DNA from: Bacteroidota bacterium
Lineage (GTDB): Bacteria; Bacteroidota; Bacteroidia; B-17B0; Aurantibacillaceae
DNA length: 64,000 nucleotides
Assembly: GCA_019638705.1 (NCBI GenBank)
Contig: JAHBTI010000004.1
Location: forward strand, 89,434 to 153,433
Direction of reading: 5' to 3'
The notes below the pieces were generated by a model that saw only the letters and a program-made list of their open reading frames with translations, ran no database searches and was not told the origin of the DNA. Positions 42,840 through 51,503 of this stretch are shown one piece after another; positions within the stretch are counted from its first letter, which is position 1; each line of letters opens with the position of its first letter. A program made the position numbers and the translations under genes.

Positions 42840-44357
42840 ATGTTACATTTCAAAAATAATTGTCGCCACATAGCCCCTCTCTTTTGGAGAGGGGTTGGGG
42901 TGATGCTTTTTTTCCTCTTTCCAACATTCTTTTTTGCGCAGGAATTGGAATTTAATTTGAGTAAAGCAGCAAGTCTTTGTTGGCAGGGAAATGTGTATTG
43001 TTACGGATTTTCTGAAAAATCTGAATTTAAAATTTACAAACTCAATGCTCAATTAAAAATTACGGACAGTTTAACCGCTGAACTCGGAAAAATAAATCCC
43101 GAAAATTATTTAAACACATCTGCCGATACGCTGCACAATTTCTTAAACATTTATGTGCAGGAAAAAGAAACCCAAAAAGTAAGCATTTTGCGTTTGTCAA
43201 AAAACTTTGAATTGCTCGCTACAATTAAAAACGTTGATGTGGCAAGACTGAACAATACCGCGCTTTTTGGCGATGAAACTTTGTATTATAAAAATTTGGT
43301 TTACAGTATTAAAACGGAAAATGATACTTCGGGAAAACAATTTTATTTAAACAAATATGAATTAAAATCAGAAAAAGAAAATTTTGATTATCAGTTCAAA
43401 TGGCAATTTCCGTTTGAGAAAAAAAACATTCGTTCGGCGCACGTTTTTTATGCCAACAAAAATCATGTGTTTGTGTTTGTAAACGTTGTGGGCGAAGAAA
43501 AAGCAGGGCAATGGATTTTAAAAATAAACGCTTCTGACGGCATGATTTTAAAAGGTTCTAAACTCAACAGTAAATTGGAGAAATCTGTGCATGTGTTCGG
43601 AAATTTTATGGCAGACAGTGTAAAAAAATCCTTGTGCATTATGGGACAAAAATTTACCGAAACGCAATTCAATCAAAAAGACAACAAACTGAACTTTGCC
43701 AATGCACCCGCCGCAAGCGTTTACCTTGCCGACTTAGATTCTGCGGGGCAATTTACCTTGAAGCAAGAATTTAAAATTCCGATTGTGGGGGCAACACCTG
43801 CGCAAAAACCAAGCGGAAGTTATGTGTTGAGAATTGAACGCGTTGAAAAAAACAGCGATGGAAAAATTTGGTTTGAAACCGATATTTACAACAGCAGCAC
43901 TTCCCCTTTAACGTGGACGTATGAAAACACAACGCTGTATAAGCTTAATCCGACCGAAGAAAATTATGTGTTGGAAAAAAACACGGTGAGTTCAAATCCC
44001 ATGATTAAAAGTTTTTATTTCAGCAACGATAAACAAGATATTAACGGCAAACTGATGATTGATACGGTAAACAAGTTTGAAAAACTGTTTTACAAACGAA
44101 TTACGCTGCCCGTTAAACAACAATTTAAAACAGACAGTACTAACAACGCCGCGTGGATACTTACCAAACACAATTTAAAGAAAAACAGTATTTCGTATTC
44201 ATTTTTAAAACCCGAAAAGAAAATTTATAAACTCTCTGTAATTAGTGAAATACAAAAAAGCAACACACCTGTTTTTATTTCTGTTTCAAACTCTGCATTT
44301 ATTGTTGCTCAACAAACCGAAGAAAAAAAATACAAACTGAAATTGTATAAGTGGTAA
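42840..44357 (+). CDS. Exported protein of unknown function, repeat-derived N-terminus
   Basis: Up to 505 residues. From ATG at 42840 the N-terminus is MLHFKNNCRHIAPLFWRGVG followed by VMLFFLFPTFFFAQELEF. The hydrophobic part is a signal peptide, but its basic n-region comes from a G/C-rich dispersed repeat (IAPLFWRGVG). ATG at 42903 gives a signal without basic residues. The mature part is a run of beta-rich segments such as GNVYCYGFSEKSEFKIYKLN and NHVFVFVNVVGEEKAGQWIL, propeller-like, with no recognised domain and no T9SS sorting tail. It probably stays in the periplasm or outer membrane. It begins 12 bp after miaA. Confidence 0.7.
   Translation: MLHFKNNCRHIAPLFWRGVGVMLFFLFPTFFFAQELEFNLSKAASLCWQGNVYCYGFSEKSEFKIYKLNAQLKITDSLTAELGKINPENYLNTSADTLHNFLNIYVQEKETQKVSILRLSKNFELLATIKNVDVARLNNTALFGDETLYYKNLVYSIKTENDTSGKQFYLNKYELKSEKENFDYQFKWQFPFEKKNIRSAHVFYANKNHVFVFVNVVGEEKAGQWILKINASDGMILKGSKLNSKLEKSVHVFGNFMADSVKKSLCIMGQKFTETQFNQKDNKLNFANAPAASVYLADLDSAGQFTLKQEFKIPIVGATPAQKPSGSYVLRIERVEKNSDGKIWFETDIYNSSTSPLTWTYENTTLYKLNPTEENYVLEKNTVSSNPMIKSFYFSNDKQDINGKLMIDTVNKFEKLFYKRITLPVKQQFKTDSTNNAAWILTKHNLKKNSISYSFLKPEKKIYKLSVISEIQKSNTPVFISVSNSAFIVAQQTEEKKYKLKLYKW
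42872..42900 (+). repeat. G/C-rich dispersed repeat at the 5' end of an exported-protein gene
   Basis: AGCCCCTCTCTTTTGGAGAG followed by GGGTTGGGG contains the palindrome CCCCTCT...AGAGGGG. In frame it encodes APLFWRGVG. It is of the same type as the element in uvrA. Confidence 0.65.
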
Positions 44358-44388
44358 ATTTGAAATCACTTTAAACTTTTAACTTATC

Positions 44389-44742
44389 ATGATACAACGC
44401 AAACAAACACTTTTTCTATTGCTCTCGCTTTTAGCTTCGGGTGCTTTATTTTTTTATACAAACAAAACTGAATTTATTGGAATGACGTTTAACGCCCTTG
44501 CAGCACTTTTAGCACTCATCACTATTTTTCTTTACAAAAAAAGAACATTGCAAGTAAAATTAAGTTATGTGCTTATGTTGTTGCAGCTTGCCATAACCCT
44601 GCTTGTTTCTTTTACTTCAATCAGTTCCAATTCAGAACTTGCCTCTATTATTGGCATTGTGGGTGCAATGGGCGCATATTTTGCAGTGCGTTACATTAAA
44701 AAAGATATTGCTCTTTTAAAAAGCGCGGATAGAATTAGATAA
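44389..44742 (+). CDS. DUF4293 membrane protein
   Basis: A 117-residue protein with four membrane helices, beginning MIQRKQTLFLLLSLLASGAL and ending with the cytoplasmic tail RYIKKDIALLKSADRIR. This start and end are typical of the DUF4293 family, which is restricted to Bacteroidota and has no known function. It lies 31 bp after the exported protein gene and 6 bp before a beta-barrel gene. Confidence 0.85.
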   Translation: MIQRKQTLFLLLSLLASGALFFYTNKTEFIGMTFNALAALLALITIFLYKKRTLQVKLSYVLMLLQLAITLLVSFTSISSNSELASIIGIVGAMGAYFAVRYIKKDIALLKSADRIR

Positions 44743-44748
44743 ACTTTT

Positions 44749-45432
44749 ATGAAAGCAATTTGTGTCATAGTTTGCTTTTTAACTGTTTGTTCAATTTATG
44801 GACAAACAAATAGGTTTGATGTTGGAATTGAGGGAAGTCCAAATTGGATTTCTCTAAATGGTAATGAAGTAACGGAAAGATTTTATGAACCATCTATTGG
44901 CTTTTCAGGAGGAATGTTTTTTCGATATAATTTTAAATATTTAAAAGGAAATTTTTTCTCATTGCGTACCGAATTAACATTTGAAAAAAAAGGCGCAATG
45001 ATTAAGAATATAGAAATATCAAATAATAGTGGAGTTGTTGATAATGGGAATTTGTATGAAAACTTTAGTTATATGACACTACCTATTTTATTAGCATATA
45101 CTCAGAGAATTAATGAAAAATTTTTACTGTACGCAAATGGAGGTTCTTATTTGGGTTACCTCGTTAAGCAAACTACTGTGGTTAAAGGAAAAACTTCGCC
45201 AATAACAAAACATGATAATACATCTTCATTTAAACAGTACGACATTGGATTTTCTTGTGGATTTGGAGCGTCTTTTCCAATCAAACAAAAATTTACTTTT
45301 TCTCTTGAACTAAGGAATAATCTCGGACTTTACAACATAAGCAAACTTTTGATTATAAATAATGGAAATATTAAAACCAACTCTATTAATCTGCTTTTTG
45401 GTTTTGCTTACAAATTCGGTGCAAGAAAATAA
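44749..45432 (+). CDS. Outer-membrane beta-barrel protein (PorT-like)
   Basis: A 227-residue exported protein: signal peptide (AICVIVCFLTVCSIYGQ), then a small barrel typical of the PorT/OMP_b-brl family, with alternating strands such as FFSLRTELTFEKKGAMIKN and FGASFPIKQKFTFSLELRNN. It ends with INLLFGFAYKFGARK. The gene is more AT-rich than its neighbours, with many unpreferred codons, which suggests recent arrival. The function is unknown. A bidirectional terminator follows. Confidence 0.8.
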   Translation: MKAICVIVCFLTVCSIYGQTNRFDVGIEGSPNWISLNGNEVTERFYEPSIGFSGGMFFRYNFKYLKGNFFSLRTELTFEKKGAMIKNIEISNNSGVVDNGNLYENFSYMTLPILLAYTQRINEKFLLYANGGSYLGYLVKQTTVVKGKTSPITKHDNTSSFKQYDIGFSCGFGASFPIKQKFTFSLELRNNLGLYNISKLLIINNGNIKTNSINLLFGFAYKFGARK

Positions 45433-45439
45433 CCAAACA

Positions 45440-45469
45440 AAAAAGCGAACTGTTTTAAGTTCGCTTTTT
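45440..45469. terminator. Bidirectional terminator between convergent genes
   Basis: AAAAAGCGAACT (45440-45451) pairs with AGTTCGCTTTTT (45458-45469), flanked by A and T runs. It serves the barrel gene and the protease gene. Confidence 0.9.
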
Positions 45470-45473
45470 GTTT

Positions 45474-47582
45474 CTATTTCATATCATTAATCACATTTGC
45501 CGCCTCGTAAATGTATATGTCTTTGGCAACATTGTCCACCCAGCGGCTTAATTGCCCTAAACGTGAAGTATCGTTAATGGCGGTGTAGCGTGCTTTATCT
45601 TCGTTAAGCGTAGTTGCGTTAAAGTTTTTAATCGGTTTGCGCAGGTCTTCGTACTTTTTACTTTGTTCGCGCAATTGTTTTTGTTCCGCTCTAAAATCTT
45701 CAAACTTCAAAGCGTATTTAGTATCGTCTTTTTTTGCCTTTATTTCTTTGGCTTCCTGTTCCACCAAAGCAAATTGAGCATCTTTTTGCACACGTTTTTT
45801 ACTGTTGCCGATTAAAGTTGAATAATTAATTTTTTCAAACTCCTTGTAATTCGCTTTGCTTATCTCGTCCCATGGCATGGGGTTATCCAATTCTTTTTCG
45901 CCTACATCAATGTAATCGTAAGGGTCGGGCAATACAACATCGGGCGTTACACCACGCAGTTGCGTAGCACCGCCGTTAATGCGGTAAAATTTTTGTTGCG
46001 TAATTTTCACATCACCAATCGGTTTAATGGTATCAAATTGTCGCAACAGTTGCGCATCAAGGCTAATGAACGATTGCACCGTGCCTTTGCCAAAACTTGG
46101 TGTACCAATAATTACGCCGCGTTTGTAATCCTGCATGGCTGCTGCCAAAATTTCGCTGGCACTTGCGCTGCTGCGGTTAATCATAATGGCTAAGTTGCCG
46201 TCCCACACCACATCGGGGTTGCGGTCTTCCATAATGTTTGGCGGCATATTATTTTTGCCTTTCACCTGCACCACCGGTCCTTTAGGGAAAAATAGACCTG
46301 CCATTTCAACTACTTCCTGCAACGAGCCGCCGCCGTTGTTGCGCAAATCTAAAATAATGCCTTTTACTTTTTGCTTTTTCAGTTTTTCAATTTCAGCGCG
46401 AACGTCTTGTGCGGAATGGTGCGCACCTGTGCGCGCAAAATCGGTGTAAAACTGCGGTAAATAAATGTAGCCTATTTTGGTTTTGTTGTTTTCCAACAAG
46501 GCAGATTTTGCATACGTTTCTTCAATGGCAATCACATCGCGCACAATGGGAATAACTTTAAAACTGTTGTCGCTTTTCTTTACGGTGAGGCGCACTTCCG
46601 TACCTTTTTTGCCTTTAATCAGTTCAATGGCATCTTCCATGTCCATGTTGGTAATGTCCACCGCCTCGCCGCTGCCTTGTGCTACTTTATGAATTTCATC
46701 GCCTGCTTTCAAATCGCCCTGCTTGTAACTTGGGCTGCCCACAATAATTTCGCTCACTTTCAAAATGCCGTCTTTTGACTGCAAACGCGCACCAATCCCT
46801 TCAAACTGTCCGCTCATGCTTTGGTCAAATTTCTTTTTTTCTTTTGGGGCGTAATACTCGGTGTGCGGGTCGTAAACACTTGTAATGGCATTGGCAAAAT
46901 CGGCAAATCTGTCTTTGTCTGTTTTTTTGTTCAGGCGTTTAAACCAGTCTTCGTTTGCTTTCAGGGCTTTTCGGCGAGCATCTACCTCTAAACTGTCAAA
47001 GGGTTTTATCACCACCGATGTATCGTTTTTCTCTTTGGCTTTTTCCTGTCTGTTCAGTTCATCGTCAATACGCGCCAGCACTTGGTATTTCAGCATTTTT
47101 TGCCATTCGTGCTTTAGTTCGTCTTCACTTTTTGAGTAGCTTGTTTTTTTCCAGTCGGCTTCGTATTCCTCGCTAATGCTGTAATCTAAAGGTTTTGATA
47201 GAATTTCTTTGCACCATTCTTGTTTCTGCGCAATGCTTGTTTTCACAATGCCGTTTGCCAAATCGTAAAATTCGTAAGAGTGCGAGTTCAGTTGGTCGTC
47301 AATTTGGGTTTTGTATTTTGACAAAGCATCAACATCAGATTGCAGGAAAAATTTCTTGTTGAAATCTAAATTTCTCAAATAAAGATTAAACACTTTTTCG
47401 CTAAAGGCATCATCGCGCTTTTGCGGTGCGTAGTGATATTGGTCAAGGTTGCCGAGCAGCAGTTCAACAATCACATCGTTTTTGTTAAACGCATATTTTA
47501 CAAACGTAAATGAGGTTATGATAATAAGACCTGAAACAATCAATGTCCGTTTTGCGATTTTATTAAAAAAAGATTTTTGCAT
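45474..47582 (-). CDS. prc: Carboxy-terminal processing (tail-specific) protease, S41 family
   Basis: A 702-residue periplasmic serine protease. The start is the ATG giving MQKSFFNKIAKRTLIVSGLI, a membrane anchor or signal; a longer upstream frame is unlikely. An N-terminal helical region (about 40-230) precedes the PDZ domain (about 240-330; GIGARLQSKDGILKVSEIIV). The S41 core follows, with the catalytic Ser in INRSSASASEILAAAMQ (about 475) and Lys in FGKGTVQ (about 498). The C-terminal 130 residues are coiled (DUF3340-like). Prc proteins trim lipoproteins and cell-wall enzymes. Confidence 0.93.
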   Translation of the reverse strand: MQKSFFNKIAKRTLIVSGLIIITSFTFVKYAFNKNDVIVELLLGNLDQYHYAPQKRDDAFSEKVFNLYLRNLDFNKKFFLQSDVDALSKYKTQIDDQLNSHSYEFYDLANGIVKTSIAQKQEWCKEILSKPLDYSISEEYEADWKKTSYSKSEDELKHEWQKMLKYQVLARIDDELNRQEKAKEKNDTSVVIKPFDSLEVDARRKALKANEDWFKRLNKKTDKDRFADFANAITSVYDPHTEYYAPKEKKKFDQSMSGQFEGIGARLQSKDGILKVSEIIVGSPSYKQGDLKAGDEIHKVAQGSGEAVDITNMDMEDAIELIKGKKGTEVRLTVKKSDNSFKVIPIVRDVIAIEETYAKSALLENNKTKIGYIYLPQFYTDFARTGAHHSAQDVRAEIEKLKKQKVKGIILDLRNNGGGSLQEVVEMAGLFFPKGPVVQVKGKNNMPPNIMEDRNPDVVWDGNLAIMINRSSASASEILAAAMQDYKRGVIIGTPSFGKGTVQSFISLDAQLLRQFDTIKPIGDVKITQQKFYRINGGATQLRGVTPDVVLPDPYDYIDVGEKELDNPMPWDEISKANYKEFEKINYSTLIGNSKKRVQKDAQFALVEQEAKEIKAKKDDTKYALKFEDFRAEQKQLREQSKKYEDLRKPIKNFNATTLNEDKARYTAINDTSRLGQLSRWVDNVAKDIYIYEAANVINDMK

Positions 47583-47727
47583 AAAGAATGTTTGTGTACT
47601 TACAAATGTAATTTTTTTCTGAAACCTGCCATGCGCCGTTTGAAACAAAATGATTGCAAAGGCTGTTTAACTTTGTTAAACTAAAATTTATGTAGCGCAA
47701 GGCGTTGCCGTTGAGCTCTATATATAA

Positions 47728-47890
47728 AAGGCTTTCAGCCTTCGGTTTTAAATTTACGCGCCCTGAAAGGGCAGCCTATCCGCAGCCCAATGCAACGCAT
47801 TGGGTTTATTGCATTGGAATTAATGCGCATTGGGCGTATTGCCATTGGAATTAACGCGCATTTTGTTTAATGCAACGCATTGGGTGTATT
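47728..47890. repeat. Intergenic repeat cluster (hairpins and CGCATTGGG words)
   Basis: AAGGCTTTCAGCCTT (47728-47742) and GCCCTGAAAGGGC (47760-47772) are short hairpins. TGCAACGCATTGGGTKTATT occurs at 47791-47810 and again at 47871-47890, with two related CATTGGAATTAAYGCGCATT units between. The stretch fills most of the 325-bp gap between prc and the flavin reductase-like gene, and no gene is seen in it. Confidence 0.75.
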
Positions 47891-47907
47891 GCACCATTGC
47901 TTGCGCT

Positions 47908-48762
47908 CTATGAATAAAGCACCAACCACGCTTCTTTTACCTTATTTGCTTCCAACAACGTTTGTGCGTATCTGTGCTGTTCGTCTGTTGAAGAAAACGA
48001 CTGCGATGTTTTTTTAAACGCTTCAATTTCTTCCGCGTTGGGCAGTTGTTCCACACTTGCAAGTAAACCCAAATTATTACCTGTTAAAACTCTGCTGTTT
48101 TTAATATGGTCAGGAATTTGGTCAATGCCAATGCCTATGGTGGTAATGGGTTTTTGAACTTCAAACAGGGCATCGCCGTTGGCACGGCAATAAAAGTTAT
48201 CGCCCATGCGCGCAACCAAATCAAGTTTGCGTGTGTCAATTTGATTGTGCTCGTTCAGCACGTTTTCGTCAATGTGAATTTTAACAATTTCGCAAATTAC
48301 CAAATTGCCCGCGCCGCCGCCTTTACCAAGCTCTTTTACCTCAAGCACCTTACATTCCATTTGCACAGGGCTTTCTTTTACGCGAAAAGGTTTTACCAAT
48401 TCCGAAGCAATCGGCGTAAAATTTGCTTTCACAAATTCGTTTACGCCTTTCGGGAAAGGACTGCTTGCCAAACTTGTTTGATGAACCATATCGTAAGTTA
48501 CCACGTTAATCACACATTCGGCAACTTCCAGCACATTGTCCAATGTATCTTTTGATTGCCCTGTTCGTCCGCTGTATGCAGGCGAAAACACGGCAATTGG
48601 CGGATTGGAAGAAAAGATATTAAAGAAGCTGAACGGAGCTAAATTCGGCTCGCCGTTTTTATTTACGGTGCTGGCAAAACAAACAGGGCGAGGCGCAATG
48701 GCACTTTGCAAATATTTTTGTAATGCGGGAATGGCTAATTCTTTAGGATTGATACTTAACAT
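47908..48762 (-). CDS. Flavin reductase-like (FMN-binding) protein
   Basis: A 284-residue protein of the flavin reductase-like family, longer than the one at 957-1583. The split barrel occupies about 15-200: IAPRPVCFASTVNKNGEPNL, APFSFFNIFSSNPPIAVFSP, then TLDNVLEVAECVINVVTYDM. APFSFFN and the following FSP/R segment form the FMN site. The last 70 residues are helical (PNAEEIEAFKKTSQSFSSTD). The substrate is unknown. It is divergent from the HD phosphohydrolase gene, with a dispersed repeat between. Confidence 0.88.
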   Translation of the reverse strand: MLSINPKELAIPALQKYLQSAIAPRPVCFASTVNKNGEPNLAPFSFFNIFSSNPPIAVFSPAYSGRTGQSKDTLDNVLEVAECVINVVTYDMVHQTSLASSPFPKGVNEFVKANFTPIASELVKPFRVKESPVQMECKVLEVKELGKGGGAGNLVICEIVKIHIDENVLNEHNQIDTRKLDLVARMGDNFYCRANGDALFEVQKPITTIGIGIDQIPDHIKNSRVLTGNNLGLLASVEQLPNAEEIEAFKKTSQSFSSTDEQHRYAQTLLEANKVKEAWLVLYS

Positions 48763-48779
48763 AAAGGCTCAAAAGTAAG

Positions 48780-48864
48780 AAACTGTTTAAATTTTATTTA
48801 ATTTTTTGTTATGCCCTGTCTGTCACTTCGAGTAGCCGACGACAGGAGGCGTATCGAGAAGTGA
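48780..48864 (+). repeat. Dispersed repeat, hairpin A with left flank, copy 3
   Basis: TCACTTCGAGTAG...TATCGAGAAGTGA (48823-48864) is hairpin A. Its left flank (about 43 bp, including ATTTTTTGTTATG) matches that of the copy at 41798-41898, so the repeat unit is longer than the hairpin. It lies in the divergent gap before the HD gene. Confidence 0.8.
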
Positions 48865-48895
48865 ATTTCGTCACAAAAATACTTTACTTTGCACC

Positions 48896-50884
48896 ATGAA
48901 TTTACTTTCGTTTGTGCGCGCTAAACACAATCTTGTTTTTAAACTGCTTGTGGTGGCGGTCTGTTCTTTTTTTATGGCACTTATGCTGCCAAACCGCGAA
49001 ATTAAAGGACATAAGGTAAATGATTTCAACGCCATTTGGGCTTACCCCGATGTAATTGCCGAACAGGATTTTTTAATAGAAAAAACCGAAAGCGAAATGC
49101 GTTTGGAAAAAGAAGATATTGAAAAAAACGCGCCCTTGTTTTTTGTGCAGCGAAACTCGGAGCGAAACGAAAAACTGCTCAAATTAGAAAATTTAAAACA
49201 CCAAAACGAAAAAGCCTACAATGCCCTGAAACCCCTGTTTGACAGCATTTACAAACGCGGTGTAATTGAAACTGTAAGCGTGGAAGAAGCGCAAAAACCC
49301 ATGTTTGTGTCAAACGGTAAGTATGAAGAAGCAAGCACTTATCACGATTTTTTTACCGTAAAAACTGCTTCCGATTTTTTGGAACAACGCCTTGCCTCGC
49401 AGTTTGCCAATGTTAATTATACCGATTATTTGGCAATCAATTTTTTTCTGAGCAAAGAAAAAACCGACCTGTATCTTAATGCAAAAAATCAACACCTTGC
49501 CCTGTTTAAACAAGCCGTGCAGCAAGGCGAAATTATTGTAAAACAAGGCGAACCGCTTACCGATGAAAAACGTTTTCTCATTAACCGTTACTATCATTAT
49601 CAAAATCAAAATGTGGATTTTTCATTCGCAAGATTTTTCGCCAAATGGATTTTGTCGTTTATTCTTTGCATCACGCTCATGTGCTTTTTGGCGTTTTTCC
49701 GCAGCCAAATTTTTGGGCAAAACAAGCAAGTGGCATTTTTGTTTTTGCTCATGTTGCTTTCGCTGTTTTTTGTGTATGTGTTAAACCAATACGGGTTTAA
49801 TATTTATGTGCTTCCCTTTGCTTTAGTGCCAATTGTGGTGCGCGTTTTTTTTGACAGCCGCACGGCGTTGTTTACGTTTTTAATGTTGGTGTTGCATTGC
49901 AGTTTGTTTGCGCCCGATAAATTAGAATTTATTTTGTTGCAATTAATTCCGGGCATTGGCACGCTGTTTGTTATTGCCGAAATGCGCAAACGCCAGCAAA
50001 TTTTGGACGCGGCACTCATTGTATTTTTATTTTACGCGTTGGTGTTTGCCGCCTATCAGTCAAGTTTTGGTACGCCCAAAGCCATAACAAAATTAACGGC
50101 TTACATTCCGTTTGCAATCAGTTCTACCTTGGTGTTGCTGGCATATCCGCTCATTTACATCATTGAAAAATTTTTCGGCTTCATGTCCGATTTTAAATTA
50201 TTGGAGTTAAGCGACCTTAATCAGCCCTTGTTGCGCAAGCTGGCAAAAGAAGTGCCGGGCACGTTTCAGCACAGTTTGCAAGTGGCAAATTTGGCTGAAG
50301 AAGCCGTGTTTTACATTGGCGGCAATTCCTTGTTGGTCAGGGCAGGGGCAATGTATCACGACATCGGCAAAATGAAAACCCCCAATTTCTTTTCCGAAAA
50401 TCAGGCAAACGGTTTTAGCCCGCATCAGGAAATGGAGGCTCTGGAAAGCGCGCGGGTTATCATCAATCACGTTATTGAAGGCATTGAACTCGCAAAAAAA
50501 CACCACCTGCCCGAACAAATTATTGATTTTATCCGCACACATCACGGTACAACAACGGTGGGATATTTTTACAAACTCTACCAACAGCAGCACCCCGATA
50601 CCAAAATTGACGAAAATTTATTCCGTTATCAGGGACCCATTCCGTTCAGCAAAGAAACCGCCGTGTTAATGATTGCCGACAGCGTAGAAGCCGCCTCGCG
50701 CAGCAAAAAAAACTTAGATGCCCTTGCCATAGACAATTTGGTGGACAACATGGTGGACACTAAAATCGCCAACAATCAGTTCATCAATTCCGACATTACG
50801 TTTAAAGACATTACCGCCATTAAAAAGATTTTTAAAAAGCGGTTAATGACCATTTATCATGCGAGGATTGAATATCCTGTGTAA
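48896..50884 (+). CDS. 7TM-HD family phosphohydrolase (PgpH/YqfF-like)
   Basis: A 662-residue membrane enzyme. The N-terminal 7TMR-HDED extracellular domain (about 45-235) is followed by seven membrane helices (about 250-430; WILSFILCITLMCFLAFF and others). The HD domain has EVPGTFQHSLQVANLAEEAV, the metal motif MYHDIGKMKTP (about 482-492) and FIRTHHGTTT. Related PgpH proteins hydrolyse cyclic di-AMP; that substrate is an inference by family. It is the first gene of a two-gene stretch with the gene at 50949. Confidence 0.92.
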   Translation: MNLLSFVRAKHNLVFKLLVVAVCSFFMALMLPNREIKGHKVNDFNAIWAYPDVIAEQDFLIEKTESEMRLEKEDIEKNAPLFFVQRNSERNEKLLKLENLKHQNEKAYNALKPLFDSIYKRGVIETVSVEEAQKPMFVSNGKYEEASTYHDFFTVKTASDFLEQRLASQFANVNYTDYLAINFFLSKEKTDLYLNAKNQHLALFKQAVQQGEIIVKQGEPLTDEKRFLINRYYHYQNQNVDFSFARFFAKWILSFILCITLMCFLAFFRSQIFGQNKQVAFLFLLMLLSLFFVYVLNQYGFNIYVLPFALVPIVVRVFFDSRTALFTFLMLVLHCSLFAPDKLEFILLQLIPGIGTLFVIAEMRKRQQILDAALIVFLFYALVFAAYQSSFGTPKAITKLTAYIPFAISSTLVLLAYPLIYIIEKFFGFMSDFKLLELSDLNQPLLRKLAKEVPGTFQHSLQVANLAEEAVFYIGGNSLLVRAGAMYHDIGKMKTPNFFSENQANGFSPHQEMEALESARVIINHVIEGIELAKKHHLPEQIIDFIRTHHGTTTVGYFYKLYQQQHPDTKIDENLFRYQGPIPFSKETAVLMIADSVEAASRSKKNLDALAIDNLVDNMVDTKIANNQFINSDITFKDITAIKKIFKKRLMTIYHARIEYPV

Positions 50885-50948
50885 CGGTTAAAGCGCACAA
50901 AAAGAAACTTCGTATATTTAGCACTCAAAATTTATTTCTCTTTTATTT

Positions 50949-51473
50949 ATGGACATAGTTCTTGAAATTATAAAACTTGTATTGGTAGCGGGTATTGTTT
51001 TTGTAACGGCGTATTTTACCATGAAAAATTTTTTAGACGATGAAAAAGACCGCCGTGCATACGACCTTAAAACAGCAAATCAAACTACCGTTCTGCCTTT
51101 AAAATTACAGGCTTACGAGCGCATTGTTATTTTTTTGGAACGTATAAACCCAAATACCCTGATTGTGCGTGTAAACAAAAGCGGTTTCACGGCTCATCAA
51201 CTGCACATGGAGCTGATTAAAACCGTAAAAACCGAATATGAACATAACTTATCGCAACAAATTTATGTGAGCCGCGCTGCATGGGAATTGGTAAAAAACA
51301 CCAAAGAAGAAATTATTAAGCTCATAAACATTTCTTCAACCAAAGTTTTGGCAGACGGCAACGGCAACGATTTGGCAATGCTTATTTTAAACGTAAGTGC
51401 CAACTTGGATAAAAAACTTCCGAACGATATAGCCATTGATGCCATTAAAAAGGAAATAGGGCAGTTGTTTTAA
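50949..51473 (+). CDS. Conserved membrane-anchored protein of unknown function
   Basis: A 174-residue protein with one N-terminal helix (IIKLVLVAGIVFVTAYFTMK) and a cytoplasmic domain beginning FLDDEKDRRAYDLKTAN and continuing LKLQAYERIVIFLERINPNT, a pattern conserved in Bacteroidota. The remainder is alpha/beta (HQLHMELIKTVKTEYEHNLS, QQIYVSRAAWELVKNTKEE). No function is known. It lies 64 bp after the HD phosphohydrolase gene and converges with the MFS transporter. Confidence 0.75.
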   Translation: MDIVLEIIKLVLVAGIVFVTAYFTMKNFLDDEKDRRAYDLKTANQTTVLPLKLQAYERIVIFLERINPNTLIVRVNKSGFTAHQLHMELIKTVKTEYEHNLSQQIYVSRAAWELVKNTKEEIIKLINISSTKVLADGNGNDLAMLILNVSANLDKKLPNDIAIDAIKKEIGQLF

Positions 51474-51503
51474 AAACAAAATAGTGGTGAGAGAGTACGG
51501 GTT

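Noticed and set aside
48106..48555. 149-codon open frame on the plus strand
   Set aside because: Antisense to the flavin reductase-like gene, with no recognisable protein features.
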